Shown: positions 38,751 to 46,221 of the stretch, in pieces | How positions within the stretch are numbered: the stretch's first letter is position 1 | Layout of the letters: every line of letters starts with the position of its first letter | Assembly: GCF_014274465.1 (NCBI RefSeq) | Contig: NZ_CP060394.1 | Span: forward strand, 2,852,001 to 2,916,000 | DNA: 64,000 nucleotides | Origin: Alloacidobacterium dinghuense | GTDB taxonomy: Bacteria; Acidobacteriota; Terriglobia; Terriglobales; Acidobacteriaceae | Direction of reading: 5' to 3' | Notes under the pieces: generated by a model | The model's input: the letters and a program-made list of their open reading frames with translations, nothing else | The model's database searches: none | What the model was told of the DNA's origin: nothing | Position numbers and translations under genes: made by a program

Positions 38751-40861
38751 TTCAGAGCCTCCAGAAAGTTCTGTGCAATATCGGCTGCCGATGGGGGAGC
38801 GGCTGCTTCGGGATCAGGTTTGAGTTTTGGAGCGCGATGCGTGAGCGTCGCTTCCACGATGGGTGAAACCTTCGTCCGTTCGGCCAGCATCTCGACCGGC
38901 GTGCGCGCGCCATTGGACCGGGCCGTGCGCGCGATGCCTTCGAGCAGGTTGCGCGCCGACTTTTCAAGGTGGCGGCGGTCGGCCATGCTCTGGCCGATCT
39001 GCTGCTGGATCTCCGGATCAGCGGGATTGAAGCCGAGCATCTGCTCTTCGCGCGCCCAGCAGAGGAAGTGACCGTCCTGGTCGAGGATCGCGACGCCTTC
39101 GGTGTCGTTGGGGTCGTATGCGACCAGGACATCGCGCTCATTCATCTCATGCAGCACGTCGCGCGATTCAGCGTCGTAGTACGTGTAGCGGCGCTTGTTC
39201 AGCTCAATCGAGCACTCGCGCACCTTGCGGCGTGTCTGCTCAGCCAGCAGCAGCGCGAGATCCCGCTCCGAGGGCATTGGCCGCGACTCGTCCAGGCGGT
39301 CCTGCTCGAAGACCTGGGCGGGCGTGCGACCATCCATGCCCTCACCCTCGTGCACGCGATGGTGGTACTCGTCAATCCAGGCCATGCAGGCCGCGATGAA
39401 GTAGCTGGCCGGCGGATGGAACGACTCATTGGCGCGCCCCTGCTTCACCAGCTTGCGGTGCAGCTCCATCGCTGCTGTTGTGGCATCCGGGCGGAGATGT
39501 GGAGCGCCGCCGGTGTAATTCTGGAACCACTGCTTGTCGAAGCGCTCATGCAGCGTGCGGAAGAAGCGCTCAACATGCTTCGACTGCGGATGACGCACGA
39601 TGCAGTGCGTGACCTTCATCTGCAGCCGGCCGAGAATACCGATCTCGTCGAGCCAGCGCGTCTCGTTTGCCCACCACTCCTGCTCGTCGACGGCGGTCTT
39701 CGCCAGGTATGCCGGCATCGCGCCCTTGGCGACCTTGCGATAGTCCTTGCCGTTGTCGCAATAAAAATGCTCACAAGCCCCATGCCGCAGCGCCGCGCGG
39801 CGCAGGGCCGTCGCAATCGAGCGGGAGCTGCCTTCCCAGCACCAGCTCGCTCCCACGACATAGCGCGAATGGAAGTCGAGCAGGCAGGTGAAGCGCAGGC
39901 GGATCGGCGTTCCGTAGGGCGCTTCCGGAAAGCAGTCGTTCATGACCTCGACGTCGTGGATCATGTGATCGCTGACCCATATCTGGTTCGAGGCGACATC
40001 GGCGTAATGGCGGCTGATGTAGGGCGACATCCGCTCCTGGTAGGCGCGGCGGCCTTCGCGGGCATACGCCTTCAGGTACGGAGGCGCGCTGGCCAGCCAG
40101 GCGCGGACTGTTTCATAGCTCGGCAGATCGTCGCCGAGGCCGAGCATCTCCGCATCCTGCTGGATGGCTTCGTGGCAGACGCGGTAACTCTGCTGGCAGA
40201 TGAGGTGGAGATATGCGGCCAGGTGCGCAGCTTTCTCGTTGTGGGCGAACCAGCGCGACGTGTTCTTGTCGCTGCGCTGCTTGTCGGCGAGCGCGGGAAA
40301 TCCGCCGGCGCGATAGCGCTGGATCCAGGTCTTCAGCGTGCGCTCCGCGATGTCATGCGTCTCGGCCTGGTACATCAGCAGGCGCGTCGGCGATGTGACT
40401 GGACGGCCATCTTTCAGCCGCAGCGAAGCGTAGCGGCCCGGATCGTCGCCAAATTCGAGGATGGGCTTCAGGATTCCGAGGCGCTGCTCGGCCTGCGCCT
40501 GGTCCTCGGGATCGGGCAGCGTGATGCGGTGCTCGTCCGTGGGGGAGGGCAGGCTGGTGAAGAGCAGGGACTGATTGGGTATCAATCCTCCGGCTGATTC
40601 ACCAGCCTGCAGCTTTCGCCCGTCGCCGGAGACCCCGATCTTGCCGCGTGCTTCGGCGGGAAGCGATGCGGCAAGATATTCGCGAACTTTGCGGCCATTG
40701 GGCGCAGTGCGGTCAGAATCGCGAGCGATGAGGCCCGAGACATTCCGGAAGAATGTCCGGCGCGACCATCCCGTCGCGGTCATCACCTGCTCCGCTGTGA
40801 GCCATTCCGCTGCGCTCGATGACGGCAGCAGATAGAGGCTCGTGGCCGGTTGCGCGCTCAT
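38747..40861 (-). CDS. Mu-type DDE transposase (MuA-like)
   Basis: The ATG at 40861 gives 704 residues. A Mu-type N-terminal winged helix (WLTAEQVMTATGWSRRTFFR) and further HTH segments bind the ends. The RNase-H core has Asp298 (WVSDHM), Asp369 (FYCDNGKDY) and Glu431 (KHVERFFRTL). A beta-barrel Mu C-terminal domain follows (RRYTYYDAESRDVL, VLVAYDPNDTEGVAILDQDG) and then a helical tail that in MuA contacts MuB and ClpX. It catalyses replicative transposition of the phage genome. It is the fourth gene of the leftward early operon; the reading frame further upstream is not part of it. Confidence 0.92.
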   Translation of the reverse strand: MSAQPATSLYLLPSSSAAEWLTAEQVMTATGWSRRTFFRNVSGLIARDSDRTAPNGRKVREYLAASLPAEARGKIGVSGDGRKLQAGESAGGLIPNQSLLFTSLPSPTDEHRITLPDPEDQAQAEQRLGILKPILEFGDDPGRYASLRLKDGRPVTSPTRLLMYQAETHDIAERTLKTWIQRYRAGGFPALADKQRSDKNTSRWFAHNEKAAHLAAYLHLICQQSYRVCHEAIQQDAEMLGLGDDLPSYETVRAWLASAPPYLKAYAREGRRAYQERMSPYISRHYADVASNQIWVSDHMIHDVEVMNDCFPEAPYGTPIRLRFTCLLDFHSRYVVGASWCWEGSSRSIATALRRAALRHGACEHFYCDNGKDYRKVAKGAMPAYLAKTAVDEQEWWANETRWLDEIGILGRLQMKVTHCIVRHPQSKHVERFFRTLHERFDKQWFQNYTGGAPHLRPDATTAAMELHRKLVKQGRANESFHPPASYFIAACMAWIDEYHHRVHEGEGMDGRTPAQVFEQDRLDESRPMPSERDLALLLAEQTRRKVRECSIELNKRRYTYYDAESRDVLHEMNERDVLVAYDPNDTEGVAILDQDGHFLCWAREEQMLGFNPADPEIQQQIGQSMADRRHLEKSARNLLEGIARTARSNGARTPVEMLAERTKVSPIVEATLTHRAPKLKPDPEAAAPPSAADIAQNFLEALK

Positions 40862-40974
40862 TAGCGGATGGCTCCAAGCACGACGGTGATGGCGTTGGTG
40901 ACCATCTGCATCAGCCAGTGGATGACGAAGAAGGCGGCGACGAGGTTGAAGAGAAAGAAGACAGCGGTTTTCAT
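40861..40974 (-). CDS. Single-pass membrane microprotein, 37 aa
   Basis: ATG at 40974, stop TAA at 40861-40863 overlapping the transposase start (TAATG), and its own start overlapping the upstream stop (ATGA). The protein is almost wholly one hydrophobic helix (AVFFLFNLVAAFFVIHWLM). The double overlap in a tightly packed operon supports translation. Function unknown; it is too short for most gene finders. Confidence 0.55.
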   Translation of the reverse strand: MKTAVFFLFNLVAAFFVIHWLMQMVTNAITVVLGAIR

Positions 40975-41465
40975 AGGTCCACTCCTGAAAGGCGCTTTTC
41001 GAGCCTTTCGACTTCCTGCGCTGCCCGCTTCTGCCGCAGATATTCGCGGCCAAGTTCGAGCAGCTCATATTCCGTAGGGGTGATCACATGCAGGCCGGCG
41101 CGCTGCACGCGACACACGAGCAATGCGTCATCGCCTGTGGCCTGGCAGAAGGCACGGTCCCAGGCAGCTGGCCAGCGATGCAGCTGGTTGGCATCGGCCG
41201 TGAAAGAGTTCAGCATGCGCTCGGTTACACGTACGCCGAGCAGCAAGGTCATCTCGTCGGCGATCTGTTCCCGGCTCTTGCTGCAGCCCTTAATGGCGTG
41301 AGCTATGGACTCCCGGACAAGAGAGTCATCGTTGTAGCCAGCGGGATCCAATCTGCGGCGCTCGAAATTCAGCGCGGCCTGTCCGCCGTTGCGGATTCTT
41401 GACTGTGAATTCTGCAATGACTCGGAGGAGTCGGGTCCCGCATGCTGCGTCCATGCACTTCTCAC
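40971..41465 (-). CDS. Mu-like early regulatory protein (CII-like helical domain)
   Basis: The GTG at 41465 overlaps the upstream stop (GTGA) and gives 164 residues. The core (CSKSREQIADEMTLLLGVRVTERMLNSFTADAN, with HRWPAAWDRAFCQATGD) matches the pattern of a small DNA-binding family common in Mu-like prophages just upstream of the transposase. The first 40 residues are less convincing, so an internal start is possible. Likely a regulator of early or replication functions. Confidence 0.55.
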   Translation of the reverse strand: MRSAWTQHAGPDSSESLQNSQSRIRNGGQAALNFERRRLDPAGYNDDSLVRESIAHAIKGCSKSREQIADEMTLLLGVRVTERMLNSFTADANQLHRWPAAWDRAFCQATGDDALLVCRVQRAGLHVITPTEYELLELGREYLRQKRAAQEVERLEKRLSGVDL

Positions 41466-41671
41466 GCAGCGCGCTCCCCTTGTTTCCGCTCGAATTTGGC
41501 GACGAGCTGGTCAATGCGGGCGAATTCGGCGTGGAGGGCCGATTCAACTCGCGTAGACCGCCTGTTTCCGTTTGCTACTTCGGAGACGTGCTGGCGTCCA
41601 ATACCAAGTTGGCGAGCAATGCGGCTGTAAATTCCGGTGGTGAGCTTCTTTCGATAGACGGAGGAGTTCAT
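41462..41671 (-). CDS. Ner/Cro-like HTH protein, 69 aa
   Basis: First gene of the leftward early operon. The helix-turn-helix IARQLGIGRQHVSEVANGNR is followed by a charged helix. In Mu, Ner is the second small repressor that shuts down early and repressor transcription; position and size fit this role. It is divergent to the repressor gene, with the operator dyad at 41684-41719 between them. Confidence 0.75.
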   Translation of the reverse strand: MNSSVYRKKLTTGIYSRIARQLGIGRQHVSEVANGNRRSTRVESALHAEFARIDQLVAKFERKQGERAA

Positions 41672-41683
41672 ATATTCTGCAAG

Positions 41684-41719
41684 AGGCGGGACAAGTCATC
41701 GCGTGGCAGCGTCCCGCCT
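41684..41719. promoter_or_regulatory. Operator dyad of the lysis-lysogeny switch
   Basis: AGGCGGGAC (41684-41692) and GTCCCGCCT (41711-41719) form a perfect 9-bp inverted repeat with an 18-base centre. An outer pair, ATATTCT (41672-41678) and AGAATAT (41728-41734), extends the symmetry. It sits between the two divergent regulator genes, just downstream of the leftward early promoter. Confidence 0.7.
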
Positions 41720-41729
41720 GAAAACCAAG

Positions 41730-41757
41730 AATATAGCCGCTGGAATAAATTGGTCAA
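41730..41757 (-). promoter_or_regulatory. Leftward early promoter
   Basis: On the minus strand TTGACC (41757-41752) and TATATT (41735-41730) are separated by 16 bases, a near-consensus sigma70 promoter. It would drive ner, transposase and the rest of the early operon, with the operator dyad immediately downstream for roadblock or repression. Confidence 0.6.
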
Positions 41758-41776
41758 GAAGAAAATAGCCAAGGTT

Positions 41777-42511
41777 ATGTTACCGGAGGTGTCTTTAGGC
41801 ATAGGCACCCGCCTTCGTGCCATCCGGAAGGGACGAGGATTGAATCAGACCCAATTGGCCGCGTTGCTCGGGGTGAAACAACCCACGGTCGTGAAATGGG
41901 AAAAGGGCGTCATGAAGCCCTCGCCCGCAATACTTTTAAAAATTTCTGAGCTGGTATCGGAGGGAAGTGAGCGCCAGTGGTGGCGCGATCAGGCGGCTAA
42001 ACAGGCTGGCTTCATGGAAGGTGCAGAAGTTGACGTTACCGGCGTAACGTTACCCACAGCGAGTCCATTCCGTATTATTCCACTTATAAAGAATCCCTTA
42101 AAAATAGGTGACTTGGGCCAAATGGATGTTGCTGAAATTCAAGAAAACCTGCACCTGCCTAATCATTGGTTCTCCGAAGGTGGAACAATTCGAGCCGTAA
42201 CCATTCACAACAACCCGTTATCTCCCCTGATCGCTGGAGACCACATTGCGATCATCGATGTAAGCCGTCGCGATGCAGACCGCCTTGCCGGGTGTGTGGT
42301 CGCCGTCAGAACCGTAACTGGAATCGATGTTCGCATGCTCCAGAAAGATCGCAATGTGTACTTTCTCAAACCATTGAACGAAGCGTCTGGACAATCTGTT
42401 CGCGTTCTCAAGCACGACGGCGAAGACAGCATCGTCGGACAGGTGCTCAAGTGGATCGCGGATGCGCCATCGTCAGAGCAGGCTCCGCGCAAGACAACGA
42501 AACGAACGTAA
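41777..42511 (+). CDS. Prophage repressor (XRE HTH plus S24-like fold)
   Basis: From the ATG at 41777 the protein has 244 residues. The N-terminal HTH is RLRAIRKGRGLNQTQLAALL with VKQPTVVKWEKG. The C-terminal half has the S24/LexA-like fold (IAGDHIAIID, GCVVAVRT). At the place of the catalytic Ser of the GDSMxP loop the sequence reads HNNPLSP, and the Lys position of the TVKRL strand is Arg (DVRML). Self-cleavage after SOS is therefore not expected, so induction probably works another way. It is the only gene on this strand left of the terminator at 42522. A longer upstream frame overlaps ner and is rejected. Confidence 0.8.
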   Translation: MLPEVSLGIGTRLRAIRKGRGLNQTQLAALLGVKQPTVVKWEKGVMKPSPAILLKISELVSEGSERQWWRDQAAKQAGFMEGAEVDVTGVTLPTASPFRIIPLIKNPLKIGDLGQMDVAEIQENLHLPNHWFSEGGTIRAVTIHNNPLSPLIAGDHIAIIDVSRRDADRLAGCVVAVRTVTGIDVRMLQKDRNVYFLKPLNEASGQSVRVLKHDGEDSIVGQVLKWIADAPSSEQAPRKTTKRT

Positions 42512-42521
42512 GCCACGACCG

Positions 42522-42554
42522 CAGCGGCGAGAGCGAATGCTCTCGCCGCTGTTT
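42522..42554 (+). terminator. Strong terminator after the repressor gene
   Basis: CAGCGGCGAGAGC (42522-42534), loop GAAT, GCTCTCGCCGCTG (42539-42551): a perfect 13-bp stem followed by TTT. It ends 43 bases after the repressor stop and isolates the switch from the late genes. Confidence 0.75.
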
Positions 42555-42595
42555 CGATTCGGCATTCCCCCGCCAATCAGAAAGACTGTTCATTC

Positions 42596-42691
42596 ATGCC
42601 AAAATGTGTTTATTGTGGTCAGTGGGCGGGACTATTTGTAGATCGACACCCTGCCTGTGCTGAAGGACAGACGCCTGCGTCAGCCGTCTAG
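42596..42691 (+). CDS. Zinc-knuckle microprotein, 31 aa
   Basis: The ATG at 42596 opens a 31-codon frame. MPKCVYCGQWAGLF is followed by an H-x3-C pair (DRHPACAEG), giving a C-x2-C...H-x3-C zinc-ligand set in a protein barely long enough to hold it. The motif C-x2-C-G-x2-A-G-x-F-x4-H-x3-C recurs in small proteins. The ribosome site is weak (AGAAAGA). It is too short for standard gene calling; the precise ligand spacing makes chance unlikely. Confidence 0.5.
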   Translation: MPKCVYCGQWAGLFVDRHPACAEGQTPASAV

Positions 42692-43014
42692 CGCGCTCTT
42701 CGGCCAGATTTAAGCTCCCGCCTCGTACTATTTAATCCCCTCTTCCGCATTTTCCGCACATGCCGCGCGTGCCGCAGAGCGCAGCGAAGCTGCGCCCTAT
42801 GCTCCACCTAGACCAGAACGGTCATGGCACTGCGAATCGGCCAATCCCATTGGAAAGGATGATCGCGGCGGGCCAGAGCGGACGGCATAAGTCCCGGACC
42901 AGATTTGAATCTGCTGACGCGCATGTCGCCCGCTAAGCGACGGAGCAGCACACGGTCAGCAGATAGCAAATTGCTCCGGGCAGCAGTCTAGGGCCGTTCC
43001 GCTGGGAGGGACTG
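42692..43014. other. Gene-free leader upstream of the lysis module
   Basis: Holds the 35-bp element at 42742-42776, a hairpin GCGCAGC-gaa-GCTGCGC (42779-42795) and an AT-rich TATTTAAT near 42729. No coding frame is convincing. It is probably the control region for rightward middle or late transcription. Confidence 0.5.
42742..42776 (+). repeat. 35-bp late-unit element, copy 1
   Basis: CTTCCGCATTT, CCGC and CCGCGCGTGCCGCA are shared in the same register with 51310-51344 (29 of 35 positions identical). Both copies lie in non-coding DNA ahead of a rightward gene block, so this may be an activator site or promoter element. Confidence 0.6.
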
Positions 43015-43185
43015 ATGCGGCCAATTCTCTGCTCCAACTGTGCGCGCGTATTCCGCCAAAAAGGCGTGACCCGTATCTTGCGCGCCATCGTCTTTCAATT
43101 CTGCGGACGTTGCTGGACGGACCGCCGCGCTGAGTGCGAAGCATTCGCGCGTGGAGTCGCCTGCCCTGCGGAGGTGGCCGGATGA
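43015..43185 (+). CDS. Zinc-finger microprotein, 56 aa (Com-like?)
   Basis: A strong ribosome site (GGGAGG, 5-base spacing) precedes the ATG at 43015. LCSNCARVF and QFCGRCWTD supply two CxxC pairs. The stop overlaps the start of the lysin gene (ATGA). Size and Cys layout resemble Com, the zinc-finger translational activator of Mu mom, but no mom gene is seen in the window, so the role is open. Confidence 0.6.
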   Translation: MRPILCSNCARVFRQKGVTRILRAIVFQFCGRCWTDRRAECEAFARGVACPAEVAG

Positions 43186-43685
43186 ACCAGCTGCAGTCTG
43201 ATTTCCTCCGCAATACGGTGACCGCCGCGCAGTACACGCAGAAGACCTATGGCGTGCCCGCGTCGATCACGCTGGCCCAGGCGATTCTCGAATCGGGATG
43301 GGGCAAGTCGTCGCTCGCGCAGAAGTGCAACAACTTCTTCGGGGTGAAGGCCGTTGCCCACGCGACGCCGGACACCTATGAGGAATTCCCCACCATTGAG
43401 TTCGTCGACGGCCGCAAGACTTCGGTGATGGCGCAGTTCGCGAAGTATCCATCGCCAACGCTGGGCTTCGCCGCGCACGCTCGCCTGCTTGCACTGGCGG
43501 AGCGGTACAAGCCGGCAATGGCGTGCCGCAGCGATGTGGAGATGTTTGCCGAGCAGCTGCACCGCTGCGGCTACTCCACGAATCCGAACTATGCCGCGAG
43601 CCTCATGGTGCTGGTGAAGGAGTTCGATCTTACGCAGTACGACATCCAGCCGGATCCGGCCGCGCCCGCTGCGGAGGTTGCGTAA
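43182..43685 (+). CDS. Endolysin, glucosaminidase (LYZ2/FlgJ-type)
   Basis: The ATG at 43182 with GGAGG upstream gives 167 residues. SITLAQAILESGWGKSSLAQ contains the catalytic Glu of the ILESGWG motif; CNNFFGVKA and the segment FAKYPSPTLGFAAHARLL are typical of the mannosyl-glycoprotein endo-beta-N-acetylglucosaminidase family. There is no signal peptide, so a holin would release it. It is the first main gene of the rightward lysis module. Confidence 0.88.
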   Translation: MNQLQSDFLRNTVTAAQYTQKTYGVPASITLAQAILESGWGKSSLAQKCNNFFGVKAVAHATPDTYEEFPTIEFVDGRKTSVMAQFAKYPSPTLGFAAHARLLALAERYKPAMACRSDVEMFAEQLHRCGYSTNPNYAASLMVLVKEFDLTQYDIQPDPAAPAAEVA

Positions 43686-43792
43686 TGGGAAATCCTCCGA
43701 TCTTCATCGTCAAGCTCGCAACTCAGACGAAGGGCGGCGCACATCGCGATGTGACTGGCTTCTACCAGCGCAAGAAAGGTAGCCGCAAATGA
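43685..43792 (+). CDS. Hypothetical basic microprotein, 35 aa
   Basis: Start overlaps the lysin stop (TAATG) and its stop overlaps the next start (ATGA). The sequence MGNPPIFIVKLATQTKGG and a basic end (RKKGSRK) show no family. Double overlap supports translation. Confidence 0.45.
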   Translation: MGNPPIFIVKLATQTKGGAHRDVTGFYQRKKGSRK

Positions 43793-44448
43793 CCACCGCA
43801 CACAAGATCACGCTGGCGGTCGCGCTCGCCTTACTTGTCGTGTTGGGATACGTCGGGCATGAGTGGCTCCAGGAGCACGACGCGCGCATGCAGGCTGAGT
43901 CTGTCGCGAAGTCCGCAGATAAAGACAAGCAGCAGGCCGCGCAGCAGATCGACGCGATCCAGAAGCGCATGGACGCGCGCGACACCGCTGACGCCAAGCA
44001 GCAGTCGCAGACGGCGGACCTGATCAAGAGCGTGCAGACGTTGGCGCAAATCAAGCAGCAACTGCCGCAGTACATCACACTGCCGTCTGCGCCGCAGCAG
44101 ATCACGGCGCAGCAGGCGAGCACGATCAATGCTGCCAAGCTTCCCGATGCGCCTACCGTCCAGGCGGGAGACTTCATGGTCTCGCAGGCGGATGCCAAGC
44201 CCGTGTTCGACAAGCTGGCGCAATGCAGCGCCGATGAACAGTCGCTTTCGACTTGCAAGGCCGATCGCGACGATGAGCATACGCAGCTCGCCGCCTCGCA
44301 GAGGCAGCTGGCGGACGAGCAGAAGGAGTCTGCTGCCTGGGAGAAGGCGGCCAAGGGCGGAAGCCTGTTGCACCGCCTTGCTATCCACGCGCGCGATATC
44401 GGCATCGGTGCTGCGGTCGGTTACGCGGCCGCGAAAGCGAGTAAGTGA
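43789..44448 (+). CDS. Rz-like inner-membrane coiled-coil protein (possible spanin)
   Basis: 219 residues with one N-terminal transmembrane helix (ITLAVALALLVVLGYVGHEWL), then a long polar coiled coil rich in Lys, Gln and Asp (about 30-95). A middle segment with two cysteines, a second coiled coil and a weakly hydrophobic Ala-rich end follow. Topology and place between endolysin and holin-like genes fit an i-spanin (Rz) that disrupts the outer membrane, but no outer-membrane Rz1 lipoprotein frame was found. Confidence 0.55.
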   Translation: MTTAHKITLAVALALLVVLGYVGHEWLQEHDARMQAESVAKSADKDKQQAAQQIDAIQKRMDARDTADAKQQSQTADLIKSVQTLAQIKQQLPQYITLPSAPQQITAQQASTINAAKLPDAPTVQAGDFMVSQADAKPVFDKLAQCSADEQSLSTCKADRDDEHTQLAASQRQLADEQKESAAWEKAAKGGSLLHRLAIHARDIGIGAAVGYAAAKASK

Positions 44449-44451
44449 GCG

Positions 44452-44733
44452 ATGGTCGACATCAGCGGCTGGGAACGAAAGTTCTTCCGGTCAATGCTGG
44501 CCGAGAGCGACGGCACCGTGTCCAGCACGCGCTGCATGATCGCGCTGGTCGTGATGTTTTCCCTGGGATGGATTACCGGCCTTCTGCTGAAGGTGCGCAA
44601 GCCGGTGACCCTGGGCGAGGTTCAGAGCTTTGTCGGCACGCTGACGGTGTTCGTGACATCGATTTGCGGCACGCTGTACGGCATCAATCGCGTGACAGAT
44701 GTGGTAGGCAACCGGGCGCAAAAGCCCGAATAA
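44452..44733 (+). CDS. Holin-like membrane protein, 93 aa
   Basis: Two transmembrane helices (about 28-48, IALVVMFSLGWITGLLL, and 60-80, VGTLTVFVTSICGTLYGI) and charged ends are the layout of class II phage holins. It lies in the lysis module, after the endolysin. Holin function is inferred from topology and position. Confidence 0.6.
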   Translation: MVDISGWERKFFRSMLAESDGTVSSTRCMIALVVMFSLGWITGLLLKVRKPVTLGEVQSFVGTLTVFVTSICGTLYGINRVTDVVGNRAQKPE

Positions 44734-44743
44734 AGGAGGAAGC

Positions 44744-44938
44744 ATGTTGTTAGCTGGGTTCGCATTACTCGCCGGCGTTGTGCTCGGCATTTTCGCATCG
44801 CATATTTTCGGGTCCACGGTCACCACCGAGATCAAGACCTACATCGAGAAGCTGCTGCAGGGGATCGAGACCCGCATCAGCGAGAAGATCGCCGGCGTGG
44901 AGCAGGCGGTTACGGGCGCAGCGAAAGTTATCCACTGA
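44744..44938 (+). CDS. Small membrane protein of the lysis module, 64 aa
   Basis: A strong GGAGGAA site precedes the ATG. One N-terminal transmembrane helix (LLAGFALLAGVVLGIFASHIF) is followed by an amphipathic helix (IEKLLQGIETRISEKIAGVE). Could be an antiholin or a second holin component. Confidence 0.55.
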   Translation: MLLAGFALLAGVVLGIFASHIFGSTVTTEIKTYIEKLLQGIETRISEKIAGVEQAVTGAAKVIH

Positions 44939-45059
44939 GAGAGATTCGGGCCGGAGGCTAACCGGCCAAAGGCCCGAATACTCGAAATGCCGTAGGAGCC
45001 GTTTTAAGGCGTCGGCGGAAAAAGCGAGGCGTCGGTACGACGATAGCCCGTGGTAATTA

Positions 45060-45380
45060 TTGTCGCTATTTATCTGCGCGATTGCGATGGGCTGGAAAAT
45101 CTTTTCGGATGGCAGATTTATGAGGATGGTCGAACTGATCGAAAAACGGTTGGCCTTGAAGAAGGAACAGGCCGAGATTTTCTGGCTCCTGGGCAGCTTC
45201 AGTTCCGACCCGAAACGGCTCGCTGAATATACGGGCCGTCACGAGAAAGAAATCTGGCGCATTTTGAATAGGCTGAGAGCAAAGATCGGCGCTCAAACTC
45301 TGAAAGACTTGGCAGCCTATGCAAGGGTTGCAGTGCAGCAGAAGGTTGGGCCATTGACAAGGAGCAAAAACGGCAGATGA
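45060..45380 (+). CDS. Hypothetical phage protein with possible HTH
   Basis: 106 residues if the TTG at 45060 is used; ATG codons at 45087 and 45120 are alternatives and no start has a good ribosome site. The C-terminal part (KRLAEYTGRHEKEIWRILNRLRAKIG) could be a helix-turn-helix. Its position in the middle of the rightward genes would suit a late regulator, but this is speculative. Its stop overlaps the next ATG. Confidence 0.45.
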   Translation: MSLFICAIAMGWKIFSDGRFMRMVELIEKRLALKKEQAEIFWLLGSFSSDPKRLAEYTGRHEKEIWRILNRLRAKIGAQTLKDLAAYARVAVQQKVGPLTRSKNGR

Positions 45381-45886
45381 CGGTCCTCGGTTTGGGTGCT
45401 CATGGAGACGCAGGCACAAATGTTCGCGTCGGCTTCCGTCAGGGAATTTTCCGGCACATCAGCCTGGTCCTGAGCGGCGCTGGCGGAACGGCTGTGGTGC
45501 TGAGCGGCTACGAGCTGCTGGAGCATCAGCCGGATAAATCATTCGCGCTGCTCCAGGCGTGGGGACCGTGGTTCCTGATTGCGCTCTTGGCGATCATCAC
45601 CGTCGGCGGCATTCTCACCGGCTTTGGCAACCTGTTGCGCGACGGTTTCTCCATGATGGCCGAGAGCGTGAAGCAAAGCGCCGAGGCGTCGACGCGCACA
45701 GCGGATGCTTTGACCAGGCTCGCCGACCAGGGCGGCCGCCAGTACGAAGAGGTGCAGCGGCTGGCGATTTACGCGGCGCGGGAATTCCCGAACGTGTACG
45801 AGCGCTTCGACCGGCAGGATGAAGTCCTGCGCGACTTAACTGCTTCGATCCAGCAATTGCACGCGAAGCTTACCGATGGAGGCTGA
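45377..45886 (+). CDS. Phage membrane protein with coiled coil, 169 aa
   Basis: Two hydrophobic segments (about 27-45, ISLVLSGAGGTAVVLSGYELL, and 63-82, WFLIALLAIITVGGILTGF) precede a long helical tail (MAESVKQSAEASTRTADALT onward). Function unknown; it bridges the lysis and packaging modules. Start coupled to the upstream stop (ATGA). Confidence 0.5.
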   Translation: MTVLGLGAHGDAGTNVRVGFRQGIFRHISLVLSGAGGTAVVLSGYELLEHQPDKSFALLQAWGPWFLIALLAIITVGGILTGFGNLLRDGFSMMAESVKQSAEASTRTADALTRLADQGGRQYEEVQRLAIYAAREFPNVYERFDRQDEVLRDLTASIQQLHAKLTDGG

Positions 45887-45892
45887 GGGGCC

Positions 45893-46213
45893 ATGAGCGC
45901 GGAACACGAGCTGGTGCAAACAAGGCGGAAGCGCGGCATCGTGCTGAAGCTCGTGCGGCAGGGGCATGAGAAGCAGCTCTCCCGCATGGACGATTTTGAA
46001 GTGTGGGCGATTCTGCAGGACCTCGGCATCAACCTCGGACGCGACCAGGTGCTGACGATGCTGCAGGACCTGCAGATTCTTTCGCTGCTCAGCTTCAAAT
46101 CGCAGCACAACGAATTCAGCGGGCGCGTGGAGATCAAGCAGATCGAGCTGACCGCTGCGGGCATTGGCCTGGTGACCAGGCGCAAGAGCACCGACGACGT
46201 TTTATTCGACTGA
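45893..46213 (+). CDS. Phage winged-helix protein (Mu gp26-like position)
   Basis: 106 residues with a good GAGGGG site. FEVWAILQDLGINLGRDQVLTMLQDLQIL and a following strand pair (VEIKQIELTAAGIGLV) read as a winged helix. Genes of this type lie just before the small terminase in Mu-like phages. Role unknown, perhaps packaging regulation. Confidence 0.5.
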   Translation: MSAEHELVQTRRKRGIVLKLVRQGHEKQLSRMDDFEVWAILQDLGINLGRDQVLTMLQDLQILSLLSFKSQHNEFSGRVEIKQIELTAAGIGLVTRRKSTDDVLFD

Positions 46214-46221
46214 GGAGCCGC

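Noticed and set aside
38969-40597. 542-codon open frame on the plus strand opposite the transposase
   Set aside because: Antisense shadow of the high-GC transposase gene. Composition is Arg/Ala/Gly-rich without domains, while the minus strand has the full DDE and Mu C-terminal signatures.
41399-41776. N-terminal extension of the repressor frame
   Set aside because: It overlaps the ner-like gene and the operator; the HTH begins just after the ATG at 41777, the normal repressor start.
42823-42831. Single CATGGCACT as a further transposase site
   Set aside because: Only nine bases match and no second copy is nearby, so it is mentioned only as a possibility and not annotated.
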